NCBI GenBank assembly: GCA_038380795.1
Contig: CM076263.1
Location: 9,414,709 to 9,478,708, forward strand
From: Pyrocephalus nanus
Taxonomy: Eukaryota > Chordata > Aves > Passeriformes > Tyrannidae
Reading direction: 5' to 3'
Length of the DNA stretch: 64,000 nucleotides
Under the pieces are notes generated by a model, which searched no databases, was not told where the DNA came from, and saw only the letters and a list, made by a program, of their open reading frames with translations. Below, in pieces: positions 32,240 through 45,639 of the stretch; the first letter of the stretch is position 1, and each line of letters starts with the position of its first letter. A program made the position numbers and the translations under genes.

Positions 32240-35200
32240 AACCCCTTTGTCCCTGTACCCTGCTCCCAGCCAACACAACCACGCTGTGACCTGGAGGTGA
32301 AGCTGTGTGCCTAATGGAGCCCAGTCCCAAACCTGGGGTACAGGGACTGTGACCCAAATGACTTCCCTGAGAGCAGCTTTAGGCTATGTCTGTAGTGCTT
32401 CTGTAGCTGCTTGCTAGTAGCTGAATTCTCAGTCCTGAGGCTTTTCCACTACATCAGCCCCTCCTCTTCTCTTTCCTGCCCCAAAGAGTGTCCCAAGATC
32501 TGAGATGACCTAGTGAGGGGTACACAGACCCCCTGACCATGGCTCACCCTGCAGCCCAGCTCCAGTGGCCACCCTGCTAAAGCCACAGCAAAAGCACAAG
32601 GTGTTGGTATTAGGAACAGTCCCCCTGCCTCTTGAGCCTTGCAAAATCCTCCTCATGGTCTCCAAATGCTGAAAAAGAGGTTTACCATGAGGTAAAACAG
32701 GATGCAGGGGGACTCCCACACACCGTTCCTGCCTCCTCACTCCTCTCCCTGTGCAGGTGGTCAGTGTTTGCACCCCGGTGCATTTTCCCAGGTTGCTGAA
32801 TGTCCAACCTGCTGCCAGGGATGGGTCTGCAGCCTCTGGTGGCAGGGTGCCTGGAGGGATGGAGACCTCTGGGCAATCAGGCACCCCAGTAGGCCCTTGG
32901 GCACTTCCCTATTGCAGTTTCTTTTAAAACCATGATGTTTTTCAATGGAAATGTAAGAGCTTTCACCAGCAACTCTTAATTCTTTATAGGTGGAACAGAA
33001 GGTAATAACAGAGTATTCAGGCTCATGATCATGACCTGAAGGTCTCACATGCCACAAAGCAGCATCCAGAATCTCCCCTGGCAAACAACCATCCAGATGG
33101 GATGCAGCACAGGATGGATTAGGCAGAAGTATAATTCCAAAATCCAGAACTTAAGTGAAACAAGAGAGGGTGTTTAAGGACAAGGAAGGAAGCTGCTTTG
33201 AAGTGTATCAGGATGTTTATCTTGATATCAAAAGCCCTAGTTCACTTTTTTAATGAACTGGCTCCTCCCTTTGAAGTGGATCCTCCTGCGCTGCTCATGG
33301 CTGTGGCTCAGAAAGATCCTGCACAGACTTCACCCTCCTCAAATGTTAATTTTTCTCTTGTGATTTGCCTGAAAATGACAAGACCAAAGGAAAAACTCAG
33401 GAATAAGAGCAGCCAGGCTGCCTTTGGGCCTGCTGAAAACAGGATGGGGTCAGGCAGGGGTTGCTGAAGGCAGGTTGAAGGCTGGATGCAGGGAGATGTC
33501 CAGTATCTGGGAGCACTTGGCACCTGCAGCAGGGACTGCACCTCGGTCCTCAGGTGTGCAAACACTTATGAGATCCTCTGAGAGTGTGGCTCAGTGTTGC
33601 TCCAGGTCCTCCCTCCCAACAGGGAGGAAGCCTCCAGCTCAGATTATCCATCTTCCCAACAGGAGACAACTTCATTAGTTAATTAGAACAACAATCCTCA
33701 TGGGCTCATCTGGGATTTGTAGCTGTGCTGGCAGGAGATTTGCTGACTGCAGGCAAGCCCTGGGGCAAAGCTTCTCTGGAGGACTTGGCACACAGAGCCC
33801 TCGGGGACTTACCTCTCCTCCTGCTGAGCCGGGAGCCTCTGGATTGCACTTGTTCCAAGCCCATTTAATTTTAGCCAAAAATATTCCTCTTCAAAATGCA
33901 GTCTTGTGTTTTAGCTCTGGAGGTGGTGAAGCATCCTTATATAAAGTAAGAATAAACTGCAATATTCTCCTCATTGTAGGCACCACTCACACTACAACAG
34001 GAAGATTCAATGTGATTTCTTTAGTGCAGCTTCCCTTGAGAGCACTGTTCATACATAACGACATATTGCTTAGCACTTGGGGACCCAAGGGAAATTTTAG
34101 TGGTAGGATTTGAGTGGGGGGAATGTTTTTTAAGAGAAAACTTTAATCTGCAAGCCATAAAGGGAACAGTAGCTTTGCATCCTATGGACAATGTTCTCAG
34201 CCTCTGCTAACATGGTTTTATCTTCCTCTGCAGGCTTGCTTCTTCAGATAAATTTATCCAGGATTGCATTTGGTGTAACAGCTTGATTTCTGTTGGTGCA
34301 AGGCTGATTTCTCACGAGAGTAACTGCCTTAATTTTCTATCACTTGACAGCAAGTGCAGCTGCATTTTGTACTTGTAGACTTCTTTCTTGCAATCTCAGC
34401 CCATGGGAGATCCTTCCCCTGCTCACCGTCTGCCATGAGTCGAGGGTGTTCCTTCAGCAGCACCCCTCTGCGTTGATTCCTGGGCCCTGGATGTTGCTCC
34501 AGGGATAGAAACACTTAACTTTCTTGTCCCAACACAAAAGGCTTGCAAGACTCACAGGTCCTACCCGAAGATTCATCCGAAGGGGTAGGTCTGTGTCACA
34601 GCACTCTGATGCACGCCTGGATATCCCCAAAGCCTCATTGCTATGGCAGTGCCTCAAATCTAGCACCGCAAAATTAGCTGCAATTTTAGTTCGTTGCCAA
34701 GCTTTTCTTCAAAGTCTTTCTGGGCGTTTTTTTGCTCTGGTTTTCCATGCAACCTTTGTCCCCTTCCACGTGCTCCTCTTTTTGACGCAGCTCCCCTCCT
34801 TGAGGAATGACCTTTCCCACCCATTCGCCCACTCTACTCTTTGGCTGTGCTGGCCCTGCAAATCTTATTTAAGGACATGTTCATTCACTGGAAGTCTCCG
34901 GCATGCTTCTCTGAGCAGTCCTCATGCTGTCTGCAGGCAGCCTGCCCCCCTGGCTGCTCTATTAATTTCTCTTAGCAAGCTCCCTGATTTCTATGCAGTT
35001 CCCTTGATGAAGTTAAGCACGACTCAAGTGGTTTTTCCGCTCGACAGAGCAGCTCTTCAACAGCCCTCTTATAAACTGCCAGGGATAAAGTCCTGAGTCC
35101 AGCCCCCTCATGGGCTCCCCCCCAAACCTCTCCAAGAAACTCAATTAACAGCAGCTGAAAATCATGGTGCTTTGCATCACTGCCACATTTTCCTGATTTC

Positions 35201-38200
35201 CCATGCCTCCGTGTCCCCCTTTCCTGTCTGCTGCTCCCCTCCAGCCACACAACTGTGGCAGCTGCTGTTTGTCCCTAGACACAGTCCCCCTACAACACTC
35301 TGGGCCCTGTGGGTACAGCTAAGCTGTTTGTCCCTCATCTCCGCAGCCCCTGAACCCATACCCTCATGCCAAACCAGGCATGCCCTGGCACCCTGCTGTT
35401 TCTTTGTACATCCAGGTGTTGTGGCATGGGATGCTGCTGGGGCAGTGCTGGTTCCTGATGCACCACGTCCATTTCAGAGCCCCTTGTCCCTTCTCTGGGT
35501 CATGCTCAGCTCTCTTTGAATTCCTTGGGGCAGGTACCCACAGCAGGGTGTGCCTGGGAACAGGGACCCTGAGAGACGCCCACAGCAGGAGCGAAGCAGG
35601 AGCATGCACTGGGGCTGGGCTTGCTCTGTCTGAAGTTGTGTCTCCCATTTGCAGGTGCCTGGCTCCCACCTGGCCCTCTCCCAGCACCCTGTAAACTGGA
35701 GCTGAATCTTTGAGGGGTCCCTGACGTGGGATGAAGGCTGAGGATGGCAGCAGAGAGGATGAGACGTAGGCTAAAGGATGGGAGAGAAGGAGGGGTGAGC
35801 AAGGAGCCTCTGTGTGTGTTGCTCCAGTGGAAAGGGGGTCCCTTTACAAGCCCAGAGCTGCTCCCCCAGGCTGGCCATGGTGCGGTGACTCTCTGCAAGG
35901 CTGATGGACAGCCAGGGACAGAGCAGGGCAGGCAACTCCAGCGCCTGTGAGCTGTGTGGTGGTGCCAGCTGTGGGTGATGGATGGGTCTGAGTGGGGAGG
36001 GCGGTCAAGCCTTGCTACTCTGATGAGAAAATCATCGAGTGGCTGCAGGGTGCGCTGGGCAAATTGCAAAATAAGAGAGCAGCTGGGGCATCCTCCCAGC
36101 CCTTCATCATCCCCAGAGAGGCACAGTGACAGTCACGCCTGGTCAAGGAGCAAGCTCTGGCTGCACCCACCGGGGACTTACATTGACTGAGGTGGAAAAG
36201 GCTTCATCACTGTGGAGTCTGGCAGCACAGTGAGCAGGAGGGGTGAGGACCTCCAGGGCAGCCCTAGGAGGTCTGTTGCCTCTGGTCATGAGGTTTCATG
36301 AGGATACAGGGAGAAAATGCTGAGGTGGGGGCAGGGAAGTGTTGCACATCCCTCCCTACACACCTATCCCTGTACCCCACTGAGACGACACCATGTTTGG
36401 GGACCCACCAACCCCCAGGTGACCAAGCTGGTGACACTAACAGCTAACCTGCCACCCACACCTCCCAGCCCCCACTGTCAGCAAGGGGCACAGCACCCCT
36501 GTGCACCCTGGGAGACCCCAGAAGCTGGGACCTCTTGCCAGATCGGGTGAGCATGGTGAGGGAGAGGAGGAGGGATGATGGGTCCTGCCTGCTTGCACGC
36601 AGCCTGCTGCAGGTCTCAATAATTCAGGCCTGACACATTAAAGTTGCATGGCATGCATTTGCCATCTGCAACGACAGACTGCATCAGGAATGCTGGATGG
36701 TGAGTCCGGCACGGCAGACACGGGCAGGCGATAATGGGAGGGCCCAGCAGCTCCCCCAGGAGGGGAGGGTGTGGGCAACAGGCAGAGCATCCCTGCAGAG
36801 GGGATCTGGAGTAGGAGGAGGTTACAGAAGGAAGCACAGTCCTGGCTTTTGGGATACACATCTCCAAGGAACCTGTGTTCGAACAGGGAATGCTGGCCCG
36901 ATGGCACTAACAGCCCACCAGGTAGGAATGGGGCTGGGATGCAGGAGGCTGAGTCAGGATAATACTGTCCCCAGGGCTGCCCCCTTCTCATGCATTCCCT
37001 ACGTCCCCCTCAGCCTTCCTGTCAGGACAGAAGCCACAAAGTCTTGTGCTGCCTCAGCCTCGGCTCAGAAGCTCTTCCCATCTGTGTCTGTCCCCAGGTC
37101 CCTGACACCACCTGCTATGGTGTGGCTTGGACCCCCACATCCCTCCCCATCACTGAGGAAGCGAAGCTCTTTGCCGGCTGTTCCGGGAGTCAGTTGCCAT
37201 GGGGATGTCAGATGTACCTGGCTGTTATAGGGATACTGTTGCCATGGTTATGCGGTTGCTGTGCCTCGCAGAGGCAGGGATGGAGCCTGAGGAAAGCTGT
37301 TTACACTGGGGGGGTCGGAGCCACAGGCACCCCAGCTCTCTCCAGGAGGGTAAGACAGGGTAGAGCAGCTTCTCCATGCTTGGTGCCAGGAGCACGGTGC
37401 AAAAACCTTTCCATCCTGCAGGACTTCTGTACTGGCAGAACACCTCAAAGCTCCCTGAGCTGTCCCAGCCTCCTGAGCAGTAGGATGGGTTTCTGCCTCA
37501 CTGGGACAGGGAGTTGAAGTGGGGATGGGGATTCCCAGCTCTCAGTGGGCAGCCTATGGGCCCCTGGGGACGAGCTGGATTGGCAGAGAATGCCTGGATC
37601 CACTCCAGGGCTGCCTGGCTGAGCTCCCTCCTGGGCAGCGCGGTTGGATGCTTGGCCTGTCCTTGAGATGAAAAATGCAGTTGCAGGTTTAATTAAAACG
37701 AGAGGGAGCTCTGAGCTGCACCACCAGCCTGGAAAAGCAGAGTCCAGCAGAGCTGGTGCGTGACTCCCACGGGCTTCCCTGGGCATCTCTGACAGCTAAA
37801 AACCCTGCCAAAACCAGTTCTAAAAAACCCTGCTAAAAATTCTGACAGAACCCCCCAGGGGTCCAGGCCTGCAAGTGTCACCCCACAGTGTCTGACATGG
37901 AGCAGGCCAGGGGCTGCACAGCTGCCTGCAAGGGGAAAGCTCATCCGCCTGCAGGCTCTGTTCTTGTAGGGATCTACACAAACTTGACAAGCAGCAGGTT
38001 TGCAATTCTGCAGTGAGCCAAGGGCTGAGGGACAGGTAAGATGCTGCATGCATCACCAACATCTCCATGAAACTGGGGTGTATCGGTGTAGGACCACCCT
38101 GTGCTCAGTGTGCCCTGCACTCCAGCATGTTACTGATGTGAAAACTAAAGATGAGCTCCTCATTCTCTAGGGTCTGCTACTGATGCAGGGTTGCAACCGG

Positions 38201-39932
38201 ACTTGGTGAAGTGACTAATGTTTTTAATTAAAAAATTAATCCTTAATCAGCTGCCTGGCCAGACCAGACAGGGCATTTTTTGTGGTAGAGATAGGTTTGG
38301 AGGGTGAGCTCTCAGGGGAAGGAGAGTGGCAGATGCAGGTCTCCCAGTCCTTGCTCCCCCAGTGACTGGGGCTCTCGCCCAGGCTGCCCAGGACACCTCC
38401 ACGGCAGGCTGGCTCCCCACAGCCATATCCCCCAGCAAAGGCCAGAGGTAAAGGGCAGAAAGCCCTTAACCCGCCAGCAGAACCATGACCCATGCCAGCT
38501 CATCCATCCTTCTCCCTCAGGTCTGCCCAACCTGACCCCACCATTCTCTCCAGCCACCCCCACAGCCCCCCCGCCCCCCACCCCAGGCCCACCTCACTCT
38601 GGCCAGCTGGGGCCCGGCTCCCAAGCAGCAGTTTTAATTAGATTGCAATCCTATTACAGAGCTGCCTTCCCGCCTGCAGTTGCTAATCCTGTTAAGCATC
38701 CAGTAAATCTCCCTGTGCCTGTCCCCAGGGGTACAGGGAGGGGGGCTGCTGGCGGGTGGGCTCTGCTGAGCCAGGATGTGACTGCTAGGACACAGAGCTT
38801 TGCTTTGGGATTCACCAATGCCTCTGCAGGGTTGAGAAGAGCTCAGGGGGTTGGGGCAGACCCCAGAGTGGTGAGAAGGATCAGTGGGGTTTCCCCTCTC
38901 TTCCTCAGTCCACCGTGACACCTCTGAGAAGCAGGGTGGAAACACTCTGTCCTTGAGGGACACACACAACCTGTGTGTCTGTCACCACACTGTGGTCACC
39001 ATGGCTGCAGTAGGTGCTGAGCCCATAGGTCTGACCATGGGGCAAGACAAGGAGCAGAGGCTGAGACAGTGACATCCCAGCCAGGTGAGAGGGTACAGTC
39101 CACGCAGTGCAGTGCCTCCTCCCACTGGTGCTCCCTGCCCTGCAGAAGACAGGGCTGGTGGTGACAACAGGGGCACAGGGTCACTTGTCCACTGCTTCTG
39201 GGCAGGTGTAGCCACGTGTGTGACACTGAGGCAGGCTGGTGCACACATCGAGGTGTCACCAGCAGACTGTGGACTCCTGGGGTATGAGGCCCTTGCAGGT
39301 AGAGTGTTCTCAGACCCGTGCATTGCCACAGCAGGCAGCACCAGCATCATTCTCAAGTGGCAGCTGCCACCAGGGCTGTGAGCTCCCCATGGTCCTGCTG
39401 GCTTGCAGGACCTGGCTGGTTTGCTGGACTCTGGCTGCCCTGGCAGGGATCACAGGCATCCTGTGAGAGCACAGTGACCTAAGAAAGTCATCCCAGCTCT
39501 GCAGCCTGTCCTGCCAGGAGCCAGAAAACTGCAGCCCTCGGTCCTCACCTCTGGCCAGCCACCTTGCTCTGTCTGAGCTATGTCAGCCCCAGAGCAGCTG
39601 CTGCAGAGTAGCAGCTTTTGCTACAGATCACTAAGTAAGAGCCAGAGACTTTTGCCATTCCCCCTTTGCACACCCAGCCACATCCCCTCAGCACCTCCAT
39701 GGCTGGCAAGGAGAGAAGTGTGGCCCAGCTCAGCCTTAACTCCCCCCAGCTCTGCCCCAGATTGAGCCACAGCAACCCCTGGAAACAAGTTCAATCAGGC
39801 TGTAATTGGAAGAACAGGGTGGCACAGGTGGCTGTGTGCCCACCCAGAGGAGTCCTGGCACTCCCGGGGGTGGGTGGCCAGCAATGAGAGCGGGTGCTGT
39901 CCATGCCAGAGGAGCGTGAGCTGCCGTCAGCA
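32240..39932. other. Long region without a recognised gene
   Basis: About 7.7 kb of mixed composition. Open frames on both strands (up to about 190 codons) have no family resemblance, no consistent splice structure, and often no ATG. AT-rich islands near 33.6-34.3 and 38.2-38.7 kb and RFX-like motifs at 37.2 kb suggest regulatory content. The upper end must contain the TMEM8B 3' UTR. Confidence 0.45.
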
Positions 39933-42900
39933 TCAGCTGGTACAAATGCTGTTGATGGAGGCCACGGCGGGGTCGACGAGCCCCAGCTCCTCCTGCTCGT
40001 TGACACAGAGCTGGTACCCACATCCCTTGCGCCGAGGCAGCGGCCCCAGGCGCCGGCTGGTCTTGGCACGGGGCGGCAGCAGGAAGCCGACGCTGCCGGC
40101 GATGAGCAGGTGCCAGATGCTGTGGATGTAGAAGTAGTTCTCCTCCGTCTCCACAAAGGCGTAGAGCAGCACGGCGGCCGCCGCAATCAGCGCTCCCGGG
40201 CACAGGTAAAACACCCAGCGCTTCCAGGTCGGCGGGTAGCAGTGGCGGCGCCGGATGGTGCGAGCCGTCTGTGGCGGGGAAAGGGCAGGCTGCGAGAGGG
40301 AGCCGTGGGAGGGACGGACACAGCCCCTGTGCCACAGCGCCACACTCCCCAGGAGCCAGAGAGAGGGGTTCATGGGAAAGGGTAAAGGCAGCAGAGGGGA
40401 GATGCTGGCAGGGCAGGAGGGCTAGATGTCTGGGCAGAACGCTAAGTAAAGCCAGGGTGGGCACATAAGGGACAACATCTTACCCAGGCGACGGCCATTA
40501 TCCCCAATGCAAAAAGGCTGGGCCCCAGAAGGTTCCAGAGCCCGTGGCGATCCATTTGCAGAGCCATGGCGAGCAGCATGGCCCCCAGCAGGTACAGCAC
40601 CTGTGGGGCAGTGGGGCACCTGTCAAGACAAATCCTTTTCATCCTGCCCTGCATGCTCCCCTCCCCACACTTGCCTGCTTGACTACAGGCTGGAGCCGAG
40701 CCATGGCAATGACAGTGACCCAGACGGACATGAGAGAGCCCAGGAAGTCACAGAACTGCAGCACATCGTAGTCCATGATGCAAAACACCACAATGCCTGG
40801 CTGGTCACAGGCATGGTAGAACTGGGGAAGCAGGGAAAGAGCGTGAGAGCTGCCCTGCAGAGACCCAGCCCCTCACCTGGCCCTCAGCTGCCCCCACCCG
40901 ACACTCACAGTGGAGAAGAACATGGTGAAGATGTAGACAGCAGCTTCCATGAGGTAGTGGCTGCGGACAGCAATGGCCACAGGAGGCACAAACATGACAT
41001 TGCTGAGACACAACAGCAGTGTAGAGAGGAGCTGGAAGCCATAGGAGAAAGCCTCAGCGTTGTCTGTGCAGCCCCAGCCGTTCCAGCCTGTGACCAGAGA
41101 GAGCTGCTGTCACCCCTGCAGCACTCACAGGGCCTGGAAAGGGAGCAGGGAACCTCCTTTCCAGCACCCTGCAGAGACTAATGGGATTGCACAACCCACA
41201 GGGAGAAGGGGAAGATGCTGGGGTGATCACTGGGTGCAGTGGCAGCCCTCACCAGCCTTGCACTCGCAGGCAGCGTACAGGTAGTTGTTGGTGCGCAGCA
41301 GCTTGCACTGGCCATAGATGCCGCAGTCGTTGATGCAGGGAGAGAGGTAGGCACGCAGGTACACCTCAGCTGTCACATTGGTGCAGGGCTCAAACCTGTG
41401 GTGCAGGAGAAGGGGGGTCAGCCCTTGCCCTGCTCCCTTGAGCAGCTCCTGCCTCTACTACAGCCACCCATCGCACCCAGACTTGCCAGGTGATGGGAGA
41501 TCCAGGGACTGGGCAAGGGCAGAAATCAGCTGCTTTGGTGCTATATATGGCAGCTGAAAGCTGGTCCCCAATGATCCTGTTTGCAGCAATTGCCTGTGCC
41601 AGCCTGGGTGAGCAGGAGGAACGTGGGCACACCTAGACTCCCTTTGCCTTTAGCAACACACTCAGCCAGCTCTCATTTCATTTGGATTTTGCTGTGCAAA
41701 CACAGTGCCCTGCAATGCCTGCATGTGACCCTGTCAGGAAGAACTGACTGCAACTGGCAACTCAGCATGAACTAGAAATGCAGTGGAGGATTCAGAGCAG
41801 GCACAGCATCCCCACTGTCCCGTGCCGCCCACGCACAGGACTCTGGGCACAGCCAGCACCTCCTTAGCTCCGGCACACCAAGAGCACAGACAGCCCCACA
41901 CGATGACAGCACACACCAACTGCTGCCTGTGCACATGCAGGCAGCCCAACATGCACAAACAGTGCTGGCTACACGCGTGTCTGCTGTCCTTGTGTGTCCT
42001 CACACAGTCAAATCTGCACACACGTGCACGCAGAACACACATGGCCTTGACCGGCTGAACAAACCCAAACATGCACACAGAGCTGCCTGCATGTGTGCAC
42101 TCAAACATGCGTGCAGTGCTGTACACGTGTGTGCACTAAAGGTGAACACAGCACCATCCGCTCTCACGCACCCTCACTCGAGCAGCCACACACACATACA
42201 CACACACACACCCACCCCCCAGACTCTCTTCTTCTCACGGCTCTGGGCGGACACAGAGGCCAGGAGCAGAGCTGCAGGCACACGACAAGTCCCTGGAGAT
42301 TCAGAGCAGAGCCGTAGCCTGACCAGAGCTGCCCCCTCACACGCACAGCCCTGTCCTCGCAGCGACAGCCCGGTCCCCTCCCGGGCGCGGGTACAGATGG
42401 GCGCTGCCGCGGAGACGGGCAGGCACTGACAGATGCCCGGCGTTCGCGAGCTGACAGGCACTTCCTAACCGCGAGACAGAGGGAAGAGCCGCAGGGACCC
42501 ACAGATGGTCAGGCAGACACGAGATAGAGCCATCCGTGCCCACGCAGCACTCACACAGTGACACACAGCCCGCAAAGCCACGTGCACACGCATGAGCGAG
42601 ACACGCAGTGGAGGGGACTGGCACACCCACGGACCCACAGGGCACACAGACACAGGCTATGGTGGGGACAGCCCCTCTGGGGGCACAGGGAGGGGACTTG
42701 CTGGGGCTCTTACCCGTGCTCCGTGGCACAGAGTGAGCGCAGGCTCAGGTACCAGCTGCCCGTCTGTGGGTAGGGGATCCGCAGGCGGCTGAGGCTGGCG
42801 GTGGCATTGACGGAGAGCAGGAAGCCTGCTAGGGATTCTGTGGGCCAGGAGAGCTCTGGGTGAGCAGGGCTGGATGCAGTTCCCTGCCCTGGGCAGAGCT

Positions 42901-45599
42901 GGGACAGGGACAGAGTACCCTCTGCCAGGCTCCAGAGACACATGCTCTCACATGACCCCATGGTCTTTGCAGCTTCCCGCCCAGCCTCTCACCAAACACA
43001 AGCAGGGTGCAACCCCCCCAGCCATGGCAGGATGGACATGCACAGCCCAGCCTACCCGTCTCACAGGTGACTGAGGCATTGTCACCAGACGTCAGTGGGA
43101 CTTCGTGGTTCAGACACCCGAACACTGTCACATTCTCACCACGCAGGGAGCTCTGACGGCAGAGGAGATGGCCTTAAATCAGTGCCAGGGATGTCTCCTG
43201 CTCTGACAGCACTCAGATCATGGCACACCACCTAGCAGTGCCCTAACCCACTGTCCTTCACTCAAGAATATCCCAAACCCACGCCATCGTCCTGCCCTTG
43301 GAGCACCCTAATATGTCCTCCATCCCCCAAGAGTTCCCCAACCATGGCCCATGACCCAAAAGCAGCCTAAATCCTGTTCCTTGCCCTGCTGCAATCTTGA
43401 CATCACTCATCTCCCAGCCCACCCTCCAGTCCCGGCTGCCCTGCCCCATCCAGGGCGCATGTGGCCACCTCACCACATTGAGCCGCAGCTCCAGGTTGAG
43501 CACCCCTCCACTGTCCAGCACTGGCAGGAGGTTGATGACGAAGACAGCAGGGCGGTCGGGTGGCACTGACACGTTGGGCCCAAAGAAGATGTAGAAGTGG
43601 ACGGAGAAGGTGTCCAGCTCATTGCGCAGCGTCGGTCGGACAGGCCAGCACCGGTCTCCGGCAGGAGGGGCAACAGGGATGGGGACTGGGTGCTTCGTGC
43701 TGTTGGGGCTGGTGGGTGGAGGGCTGTCCCCCAGCCCCAGCCCTCCCGCAGAGCCAAAGGAGTGGGGCATGTTCATGGAAGCGCTGGAGGGCAGGAAGGG
43801 TGGCCGGGCCAGGCTGGGTCGGGAACAGTCTGGAGGGGCAGAGCCATCAGCCTGGGCACCACGCAGCTCTAGCCCCCTCATGGCTCCCACCTCCCCTTCT
43901 TGCCCACCACTCACCTCCATTTGCAACTCAGCCCCAAAACCTCTCAGTGTCCCCATCCCAGCAGAGGAGGGCCAAATCCTGTGGGCATCCTTTGCCCCCA
44001 CACCAGTCACCAGTGCAAAGTCAAGACCATGTTGCCACCCACACCTCCACGTGCCCACTCACCTGTGAGCTGCACGGTGACCTGGAAGGAGACGGTGCCT
44101 GGCACGCCAGGGTGTTTCTCCACCAGCACATAGTACCAGTGCTGCCAGAAGGGCAGGTCCTGTGCCAGCTGGCAGGGAGTGTGTTCCCGGCAGTCCAGCG
44201 CCGTGGAGTTGTGCAGGGGGGGAGCTTTGGCCCGCACACGCAGCCAGAGAGGGCAGCCCTCAGCCCCCCAGCACCGCAGCACCTCCACCAGCACTCGGGA
44301 CGTGTAGCTGGGCACAAACACCCTGCGGGACAGCAGTGTCAGGCTGTGCCCACCACTATGGACCAAGAGGGTTGGGGAGGCAAGCCAGAGGGGTGGGAGA
44401 CTCAGTTCCCCACCCTGAGGATATCCCCTCCTTAGGAGACCCTCTCGCACTCACTTGTAGAGGCAGGAGCGGTTGTGGGGGGCCATGCTCTGCTCAGTGA
44501 CGTGACCAGGGTACAGCACAGCGATGTTCACCAGGCGCTGCACGATGAGCTGTGGCTGGAAGAGATACTGGCACTCCTCGTAGAGCCCCTGCACCAGCAG
44601 GACAGTCAGTACAAGACAAAAGGCGCAGGACATTGTCCCTTCTTGGGACACCTGCACCAGGCACTGCCAGAGCAGTCAGGCCCCAGAGGAGCTCTGCAGC
44701 AAGCCCTATCATCCCACAGTCCCTCCAGGCCCTTCACCTTGACAGAGATCTTGCCCTCATCCTTGGGCAGGTGGGCAGCCAGGAACCAGTCCCCAGGCAG
44801 CGGGCTGGTGACATTGAACACCCCCGTGGTGCGGTTGGGAAGGGTCCAGGTGAGGGTCAGTGCGAAGGAGCCAGGGACAACCGTGTCCCTGGGGAAGTGT
44901 GTGTGCAGCGGGTTAATGACAGAGGGAGCCCCTGAGCGGAAGTACCTGCGGGAGAGACAGCAGTCAGCAGGGTGCAGGCTAAGCATCATGGCAGGGCCAG
45001 CATGTCCTATACATGGGTGTCTTTCCTCTCTGCTATTAGGAAACTTAAAGCCCTCATGGAAGCCATCTGTAAGCTGGGACCTCGCTGGAGACCGTGAGCT
45101 TCCCTGAGTGGGTGTTCAGGCAAAACAGTTCATGTATGAGATGCGCAAAAGAGCGGAGCCTGAAATGGTTCTGGGAAGATGATGCACGGGAAGTGAGTGT
45201 GTCTGGGTTTTGGCTGGGATAGGGTTCATTTTCTCTGTATAGCTGGTATAGTGCTGTGTTTTGGATTTAGTATGAGAATAATGTTGGTAACATACTAACA
45301 TTTTGGTTGCTGCTCAGCAGGGCTCACCCTAGGTCAAGGACTTTTCAGTGTCCTGTGCTCTGCCAATCAGCAGGTGTAAAAGAAACAGGGAACATGGCCA
45401 GGAGACCTGACCCAAACTGGACAAAGGGATATTCCATACCATAGAACATTATGCCCAGTGTATAAACTGCAGAGAGTTGGCAGGGAGCCACCAGTCACTG
45501 CTGGGGGACAGGCTGGGCATCAGTCAGTGTATGGTGAGCAATTCTGCTGTGAATCACTTGTCTTTATTGGGTTTTATTTCTCTCTCTCCTTTTTGTTGC

Positions 45600-45639
<40 letters not shown>

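Noticed and set aside
34524..35096. A 190-codon plus-strand frame
   Set aside because: It begins without ATG, has no family resemblance, no splice context, and lies in AT-mixed intergenic DNA.
22090..39932. RMRP RNA, SIT1, CCDC107, FAM221B, expected from human order
   Set aside because: I looked for their characteristic sequence and domain patterns and saw none, although reading by eye could miss a diverged copy.
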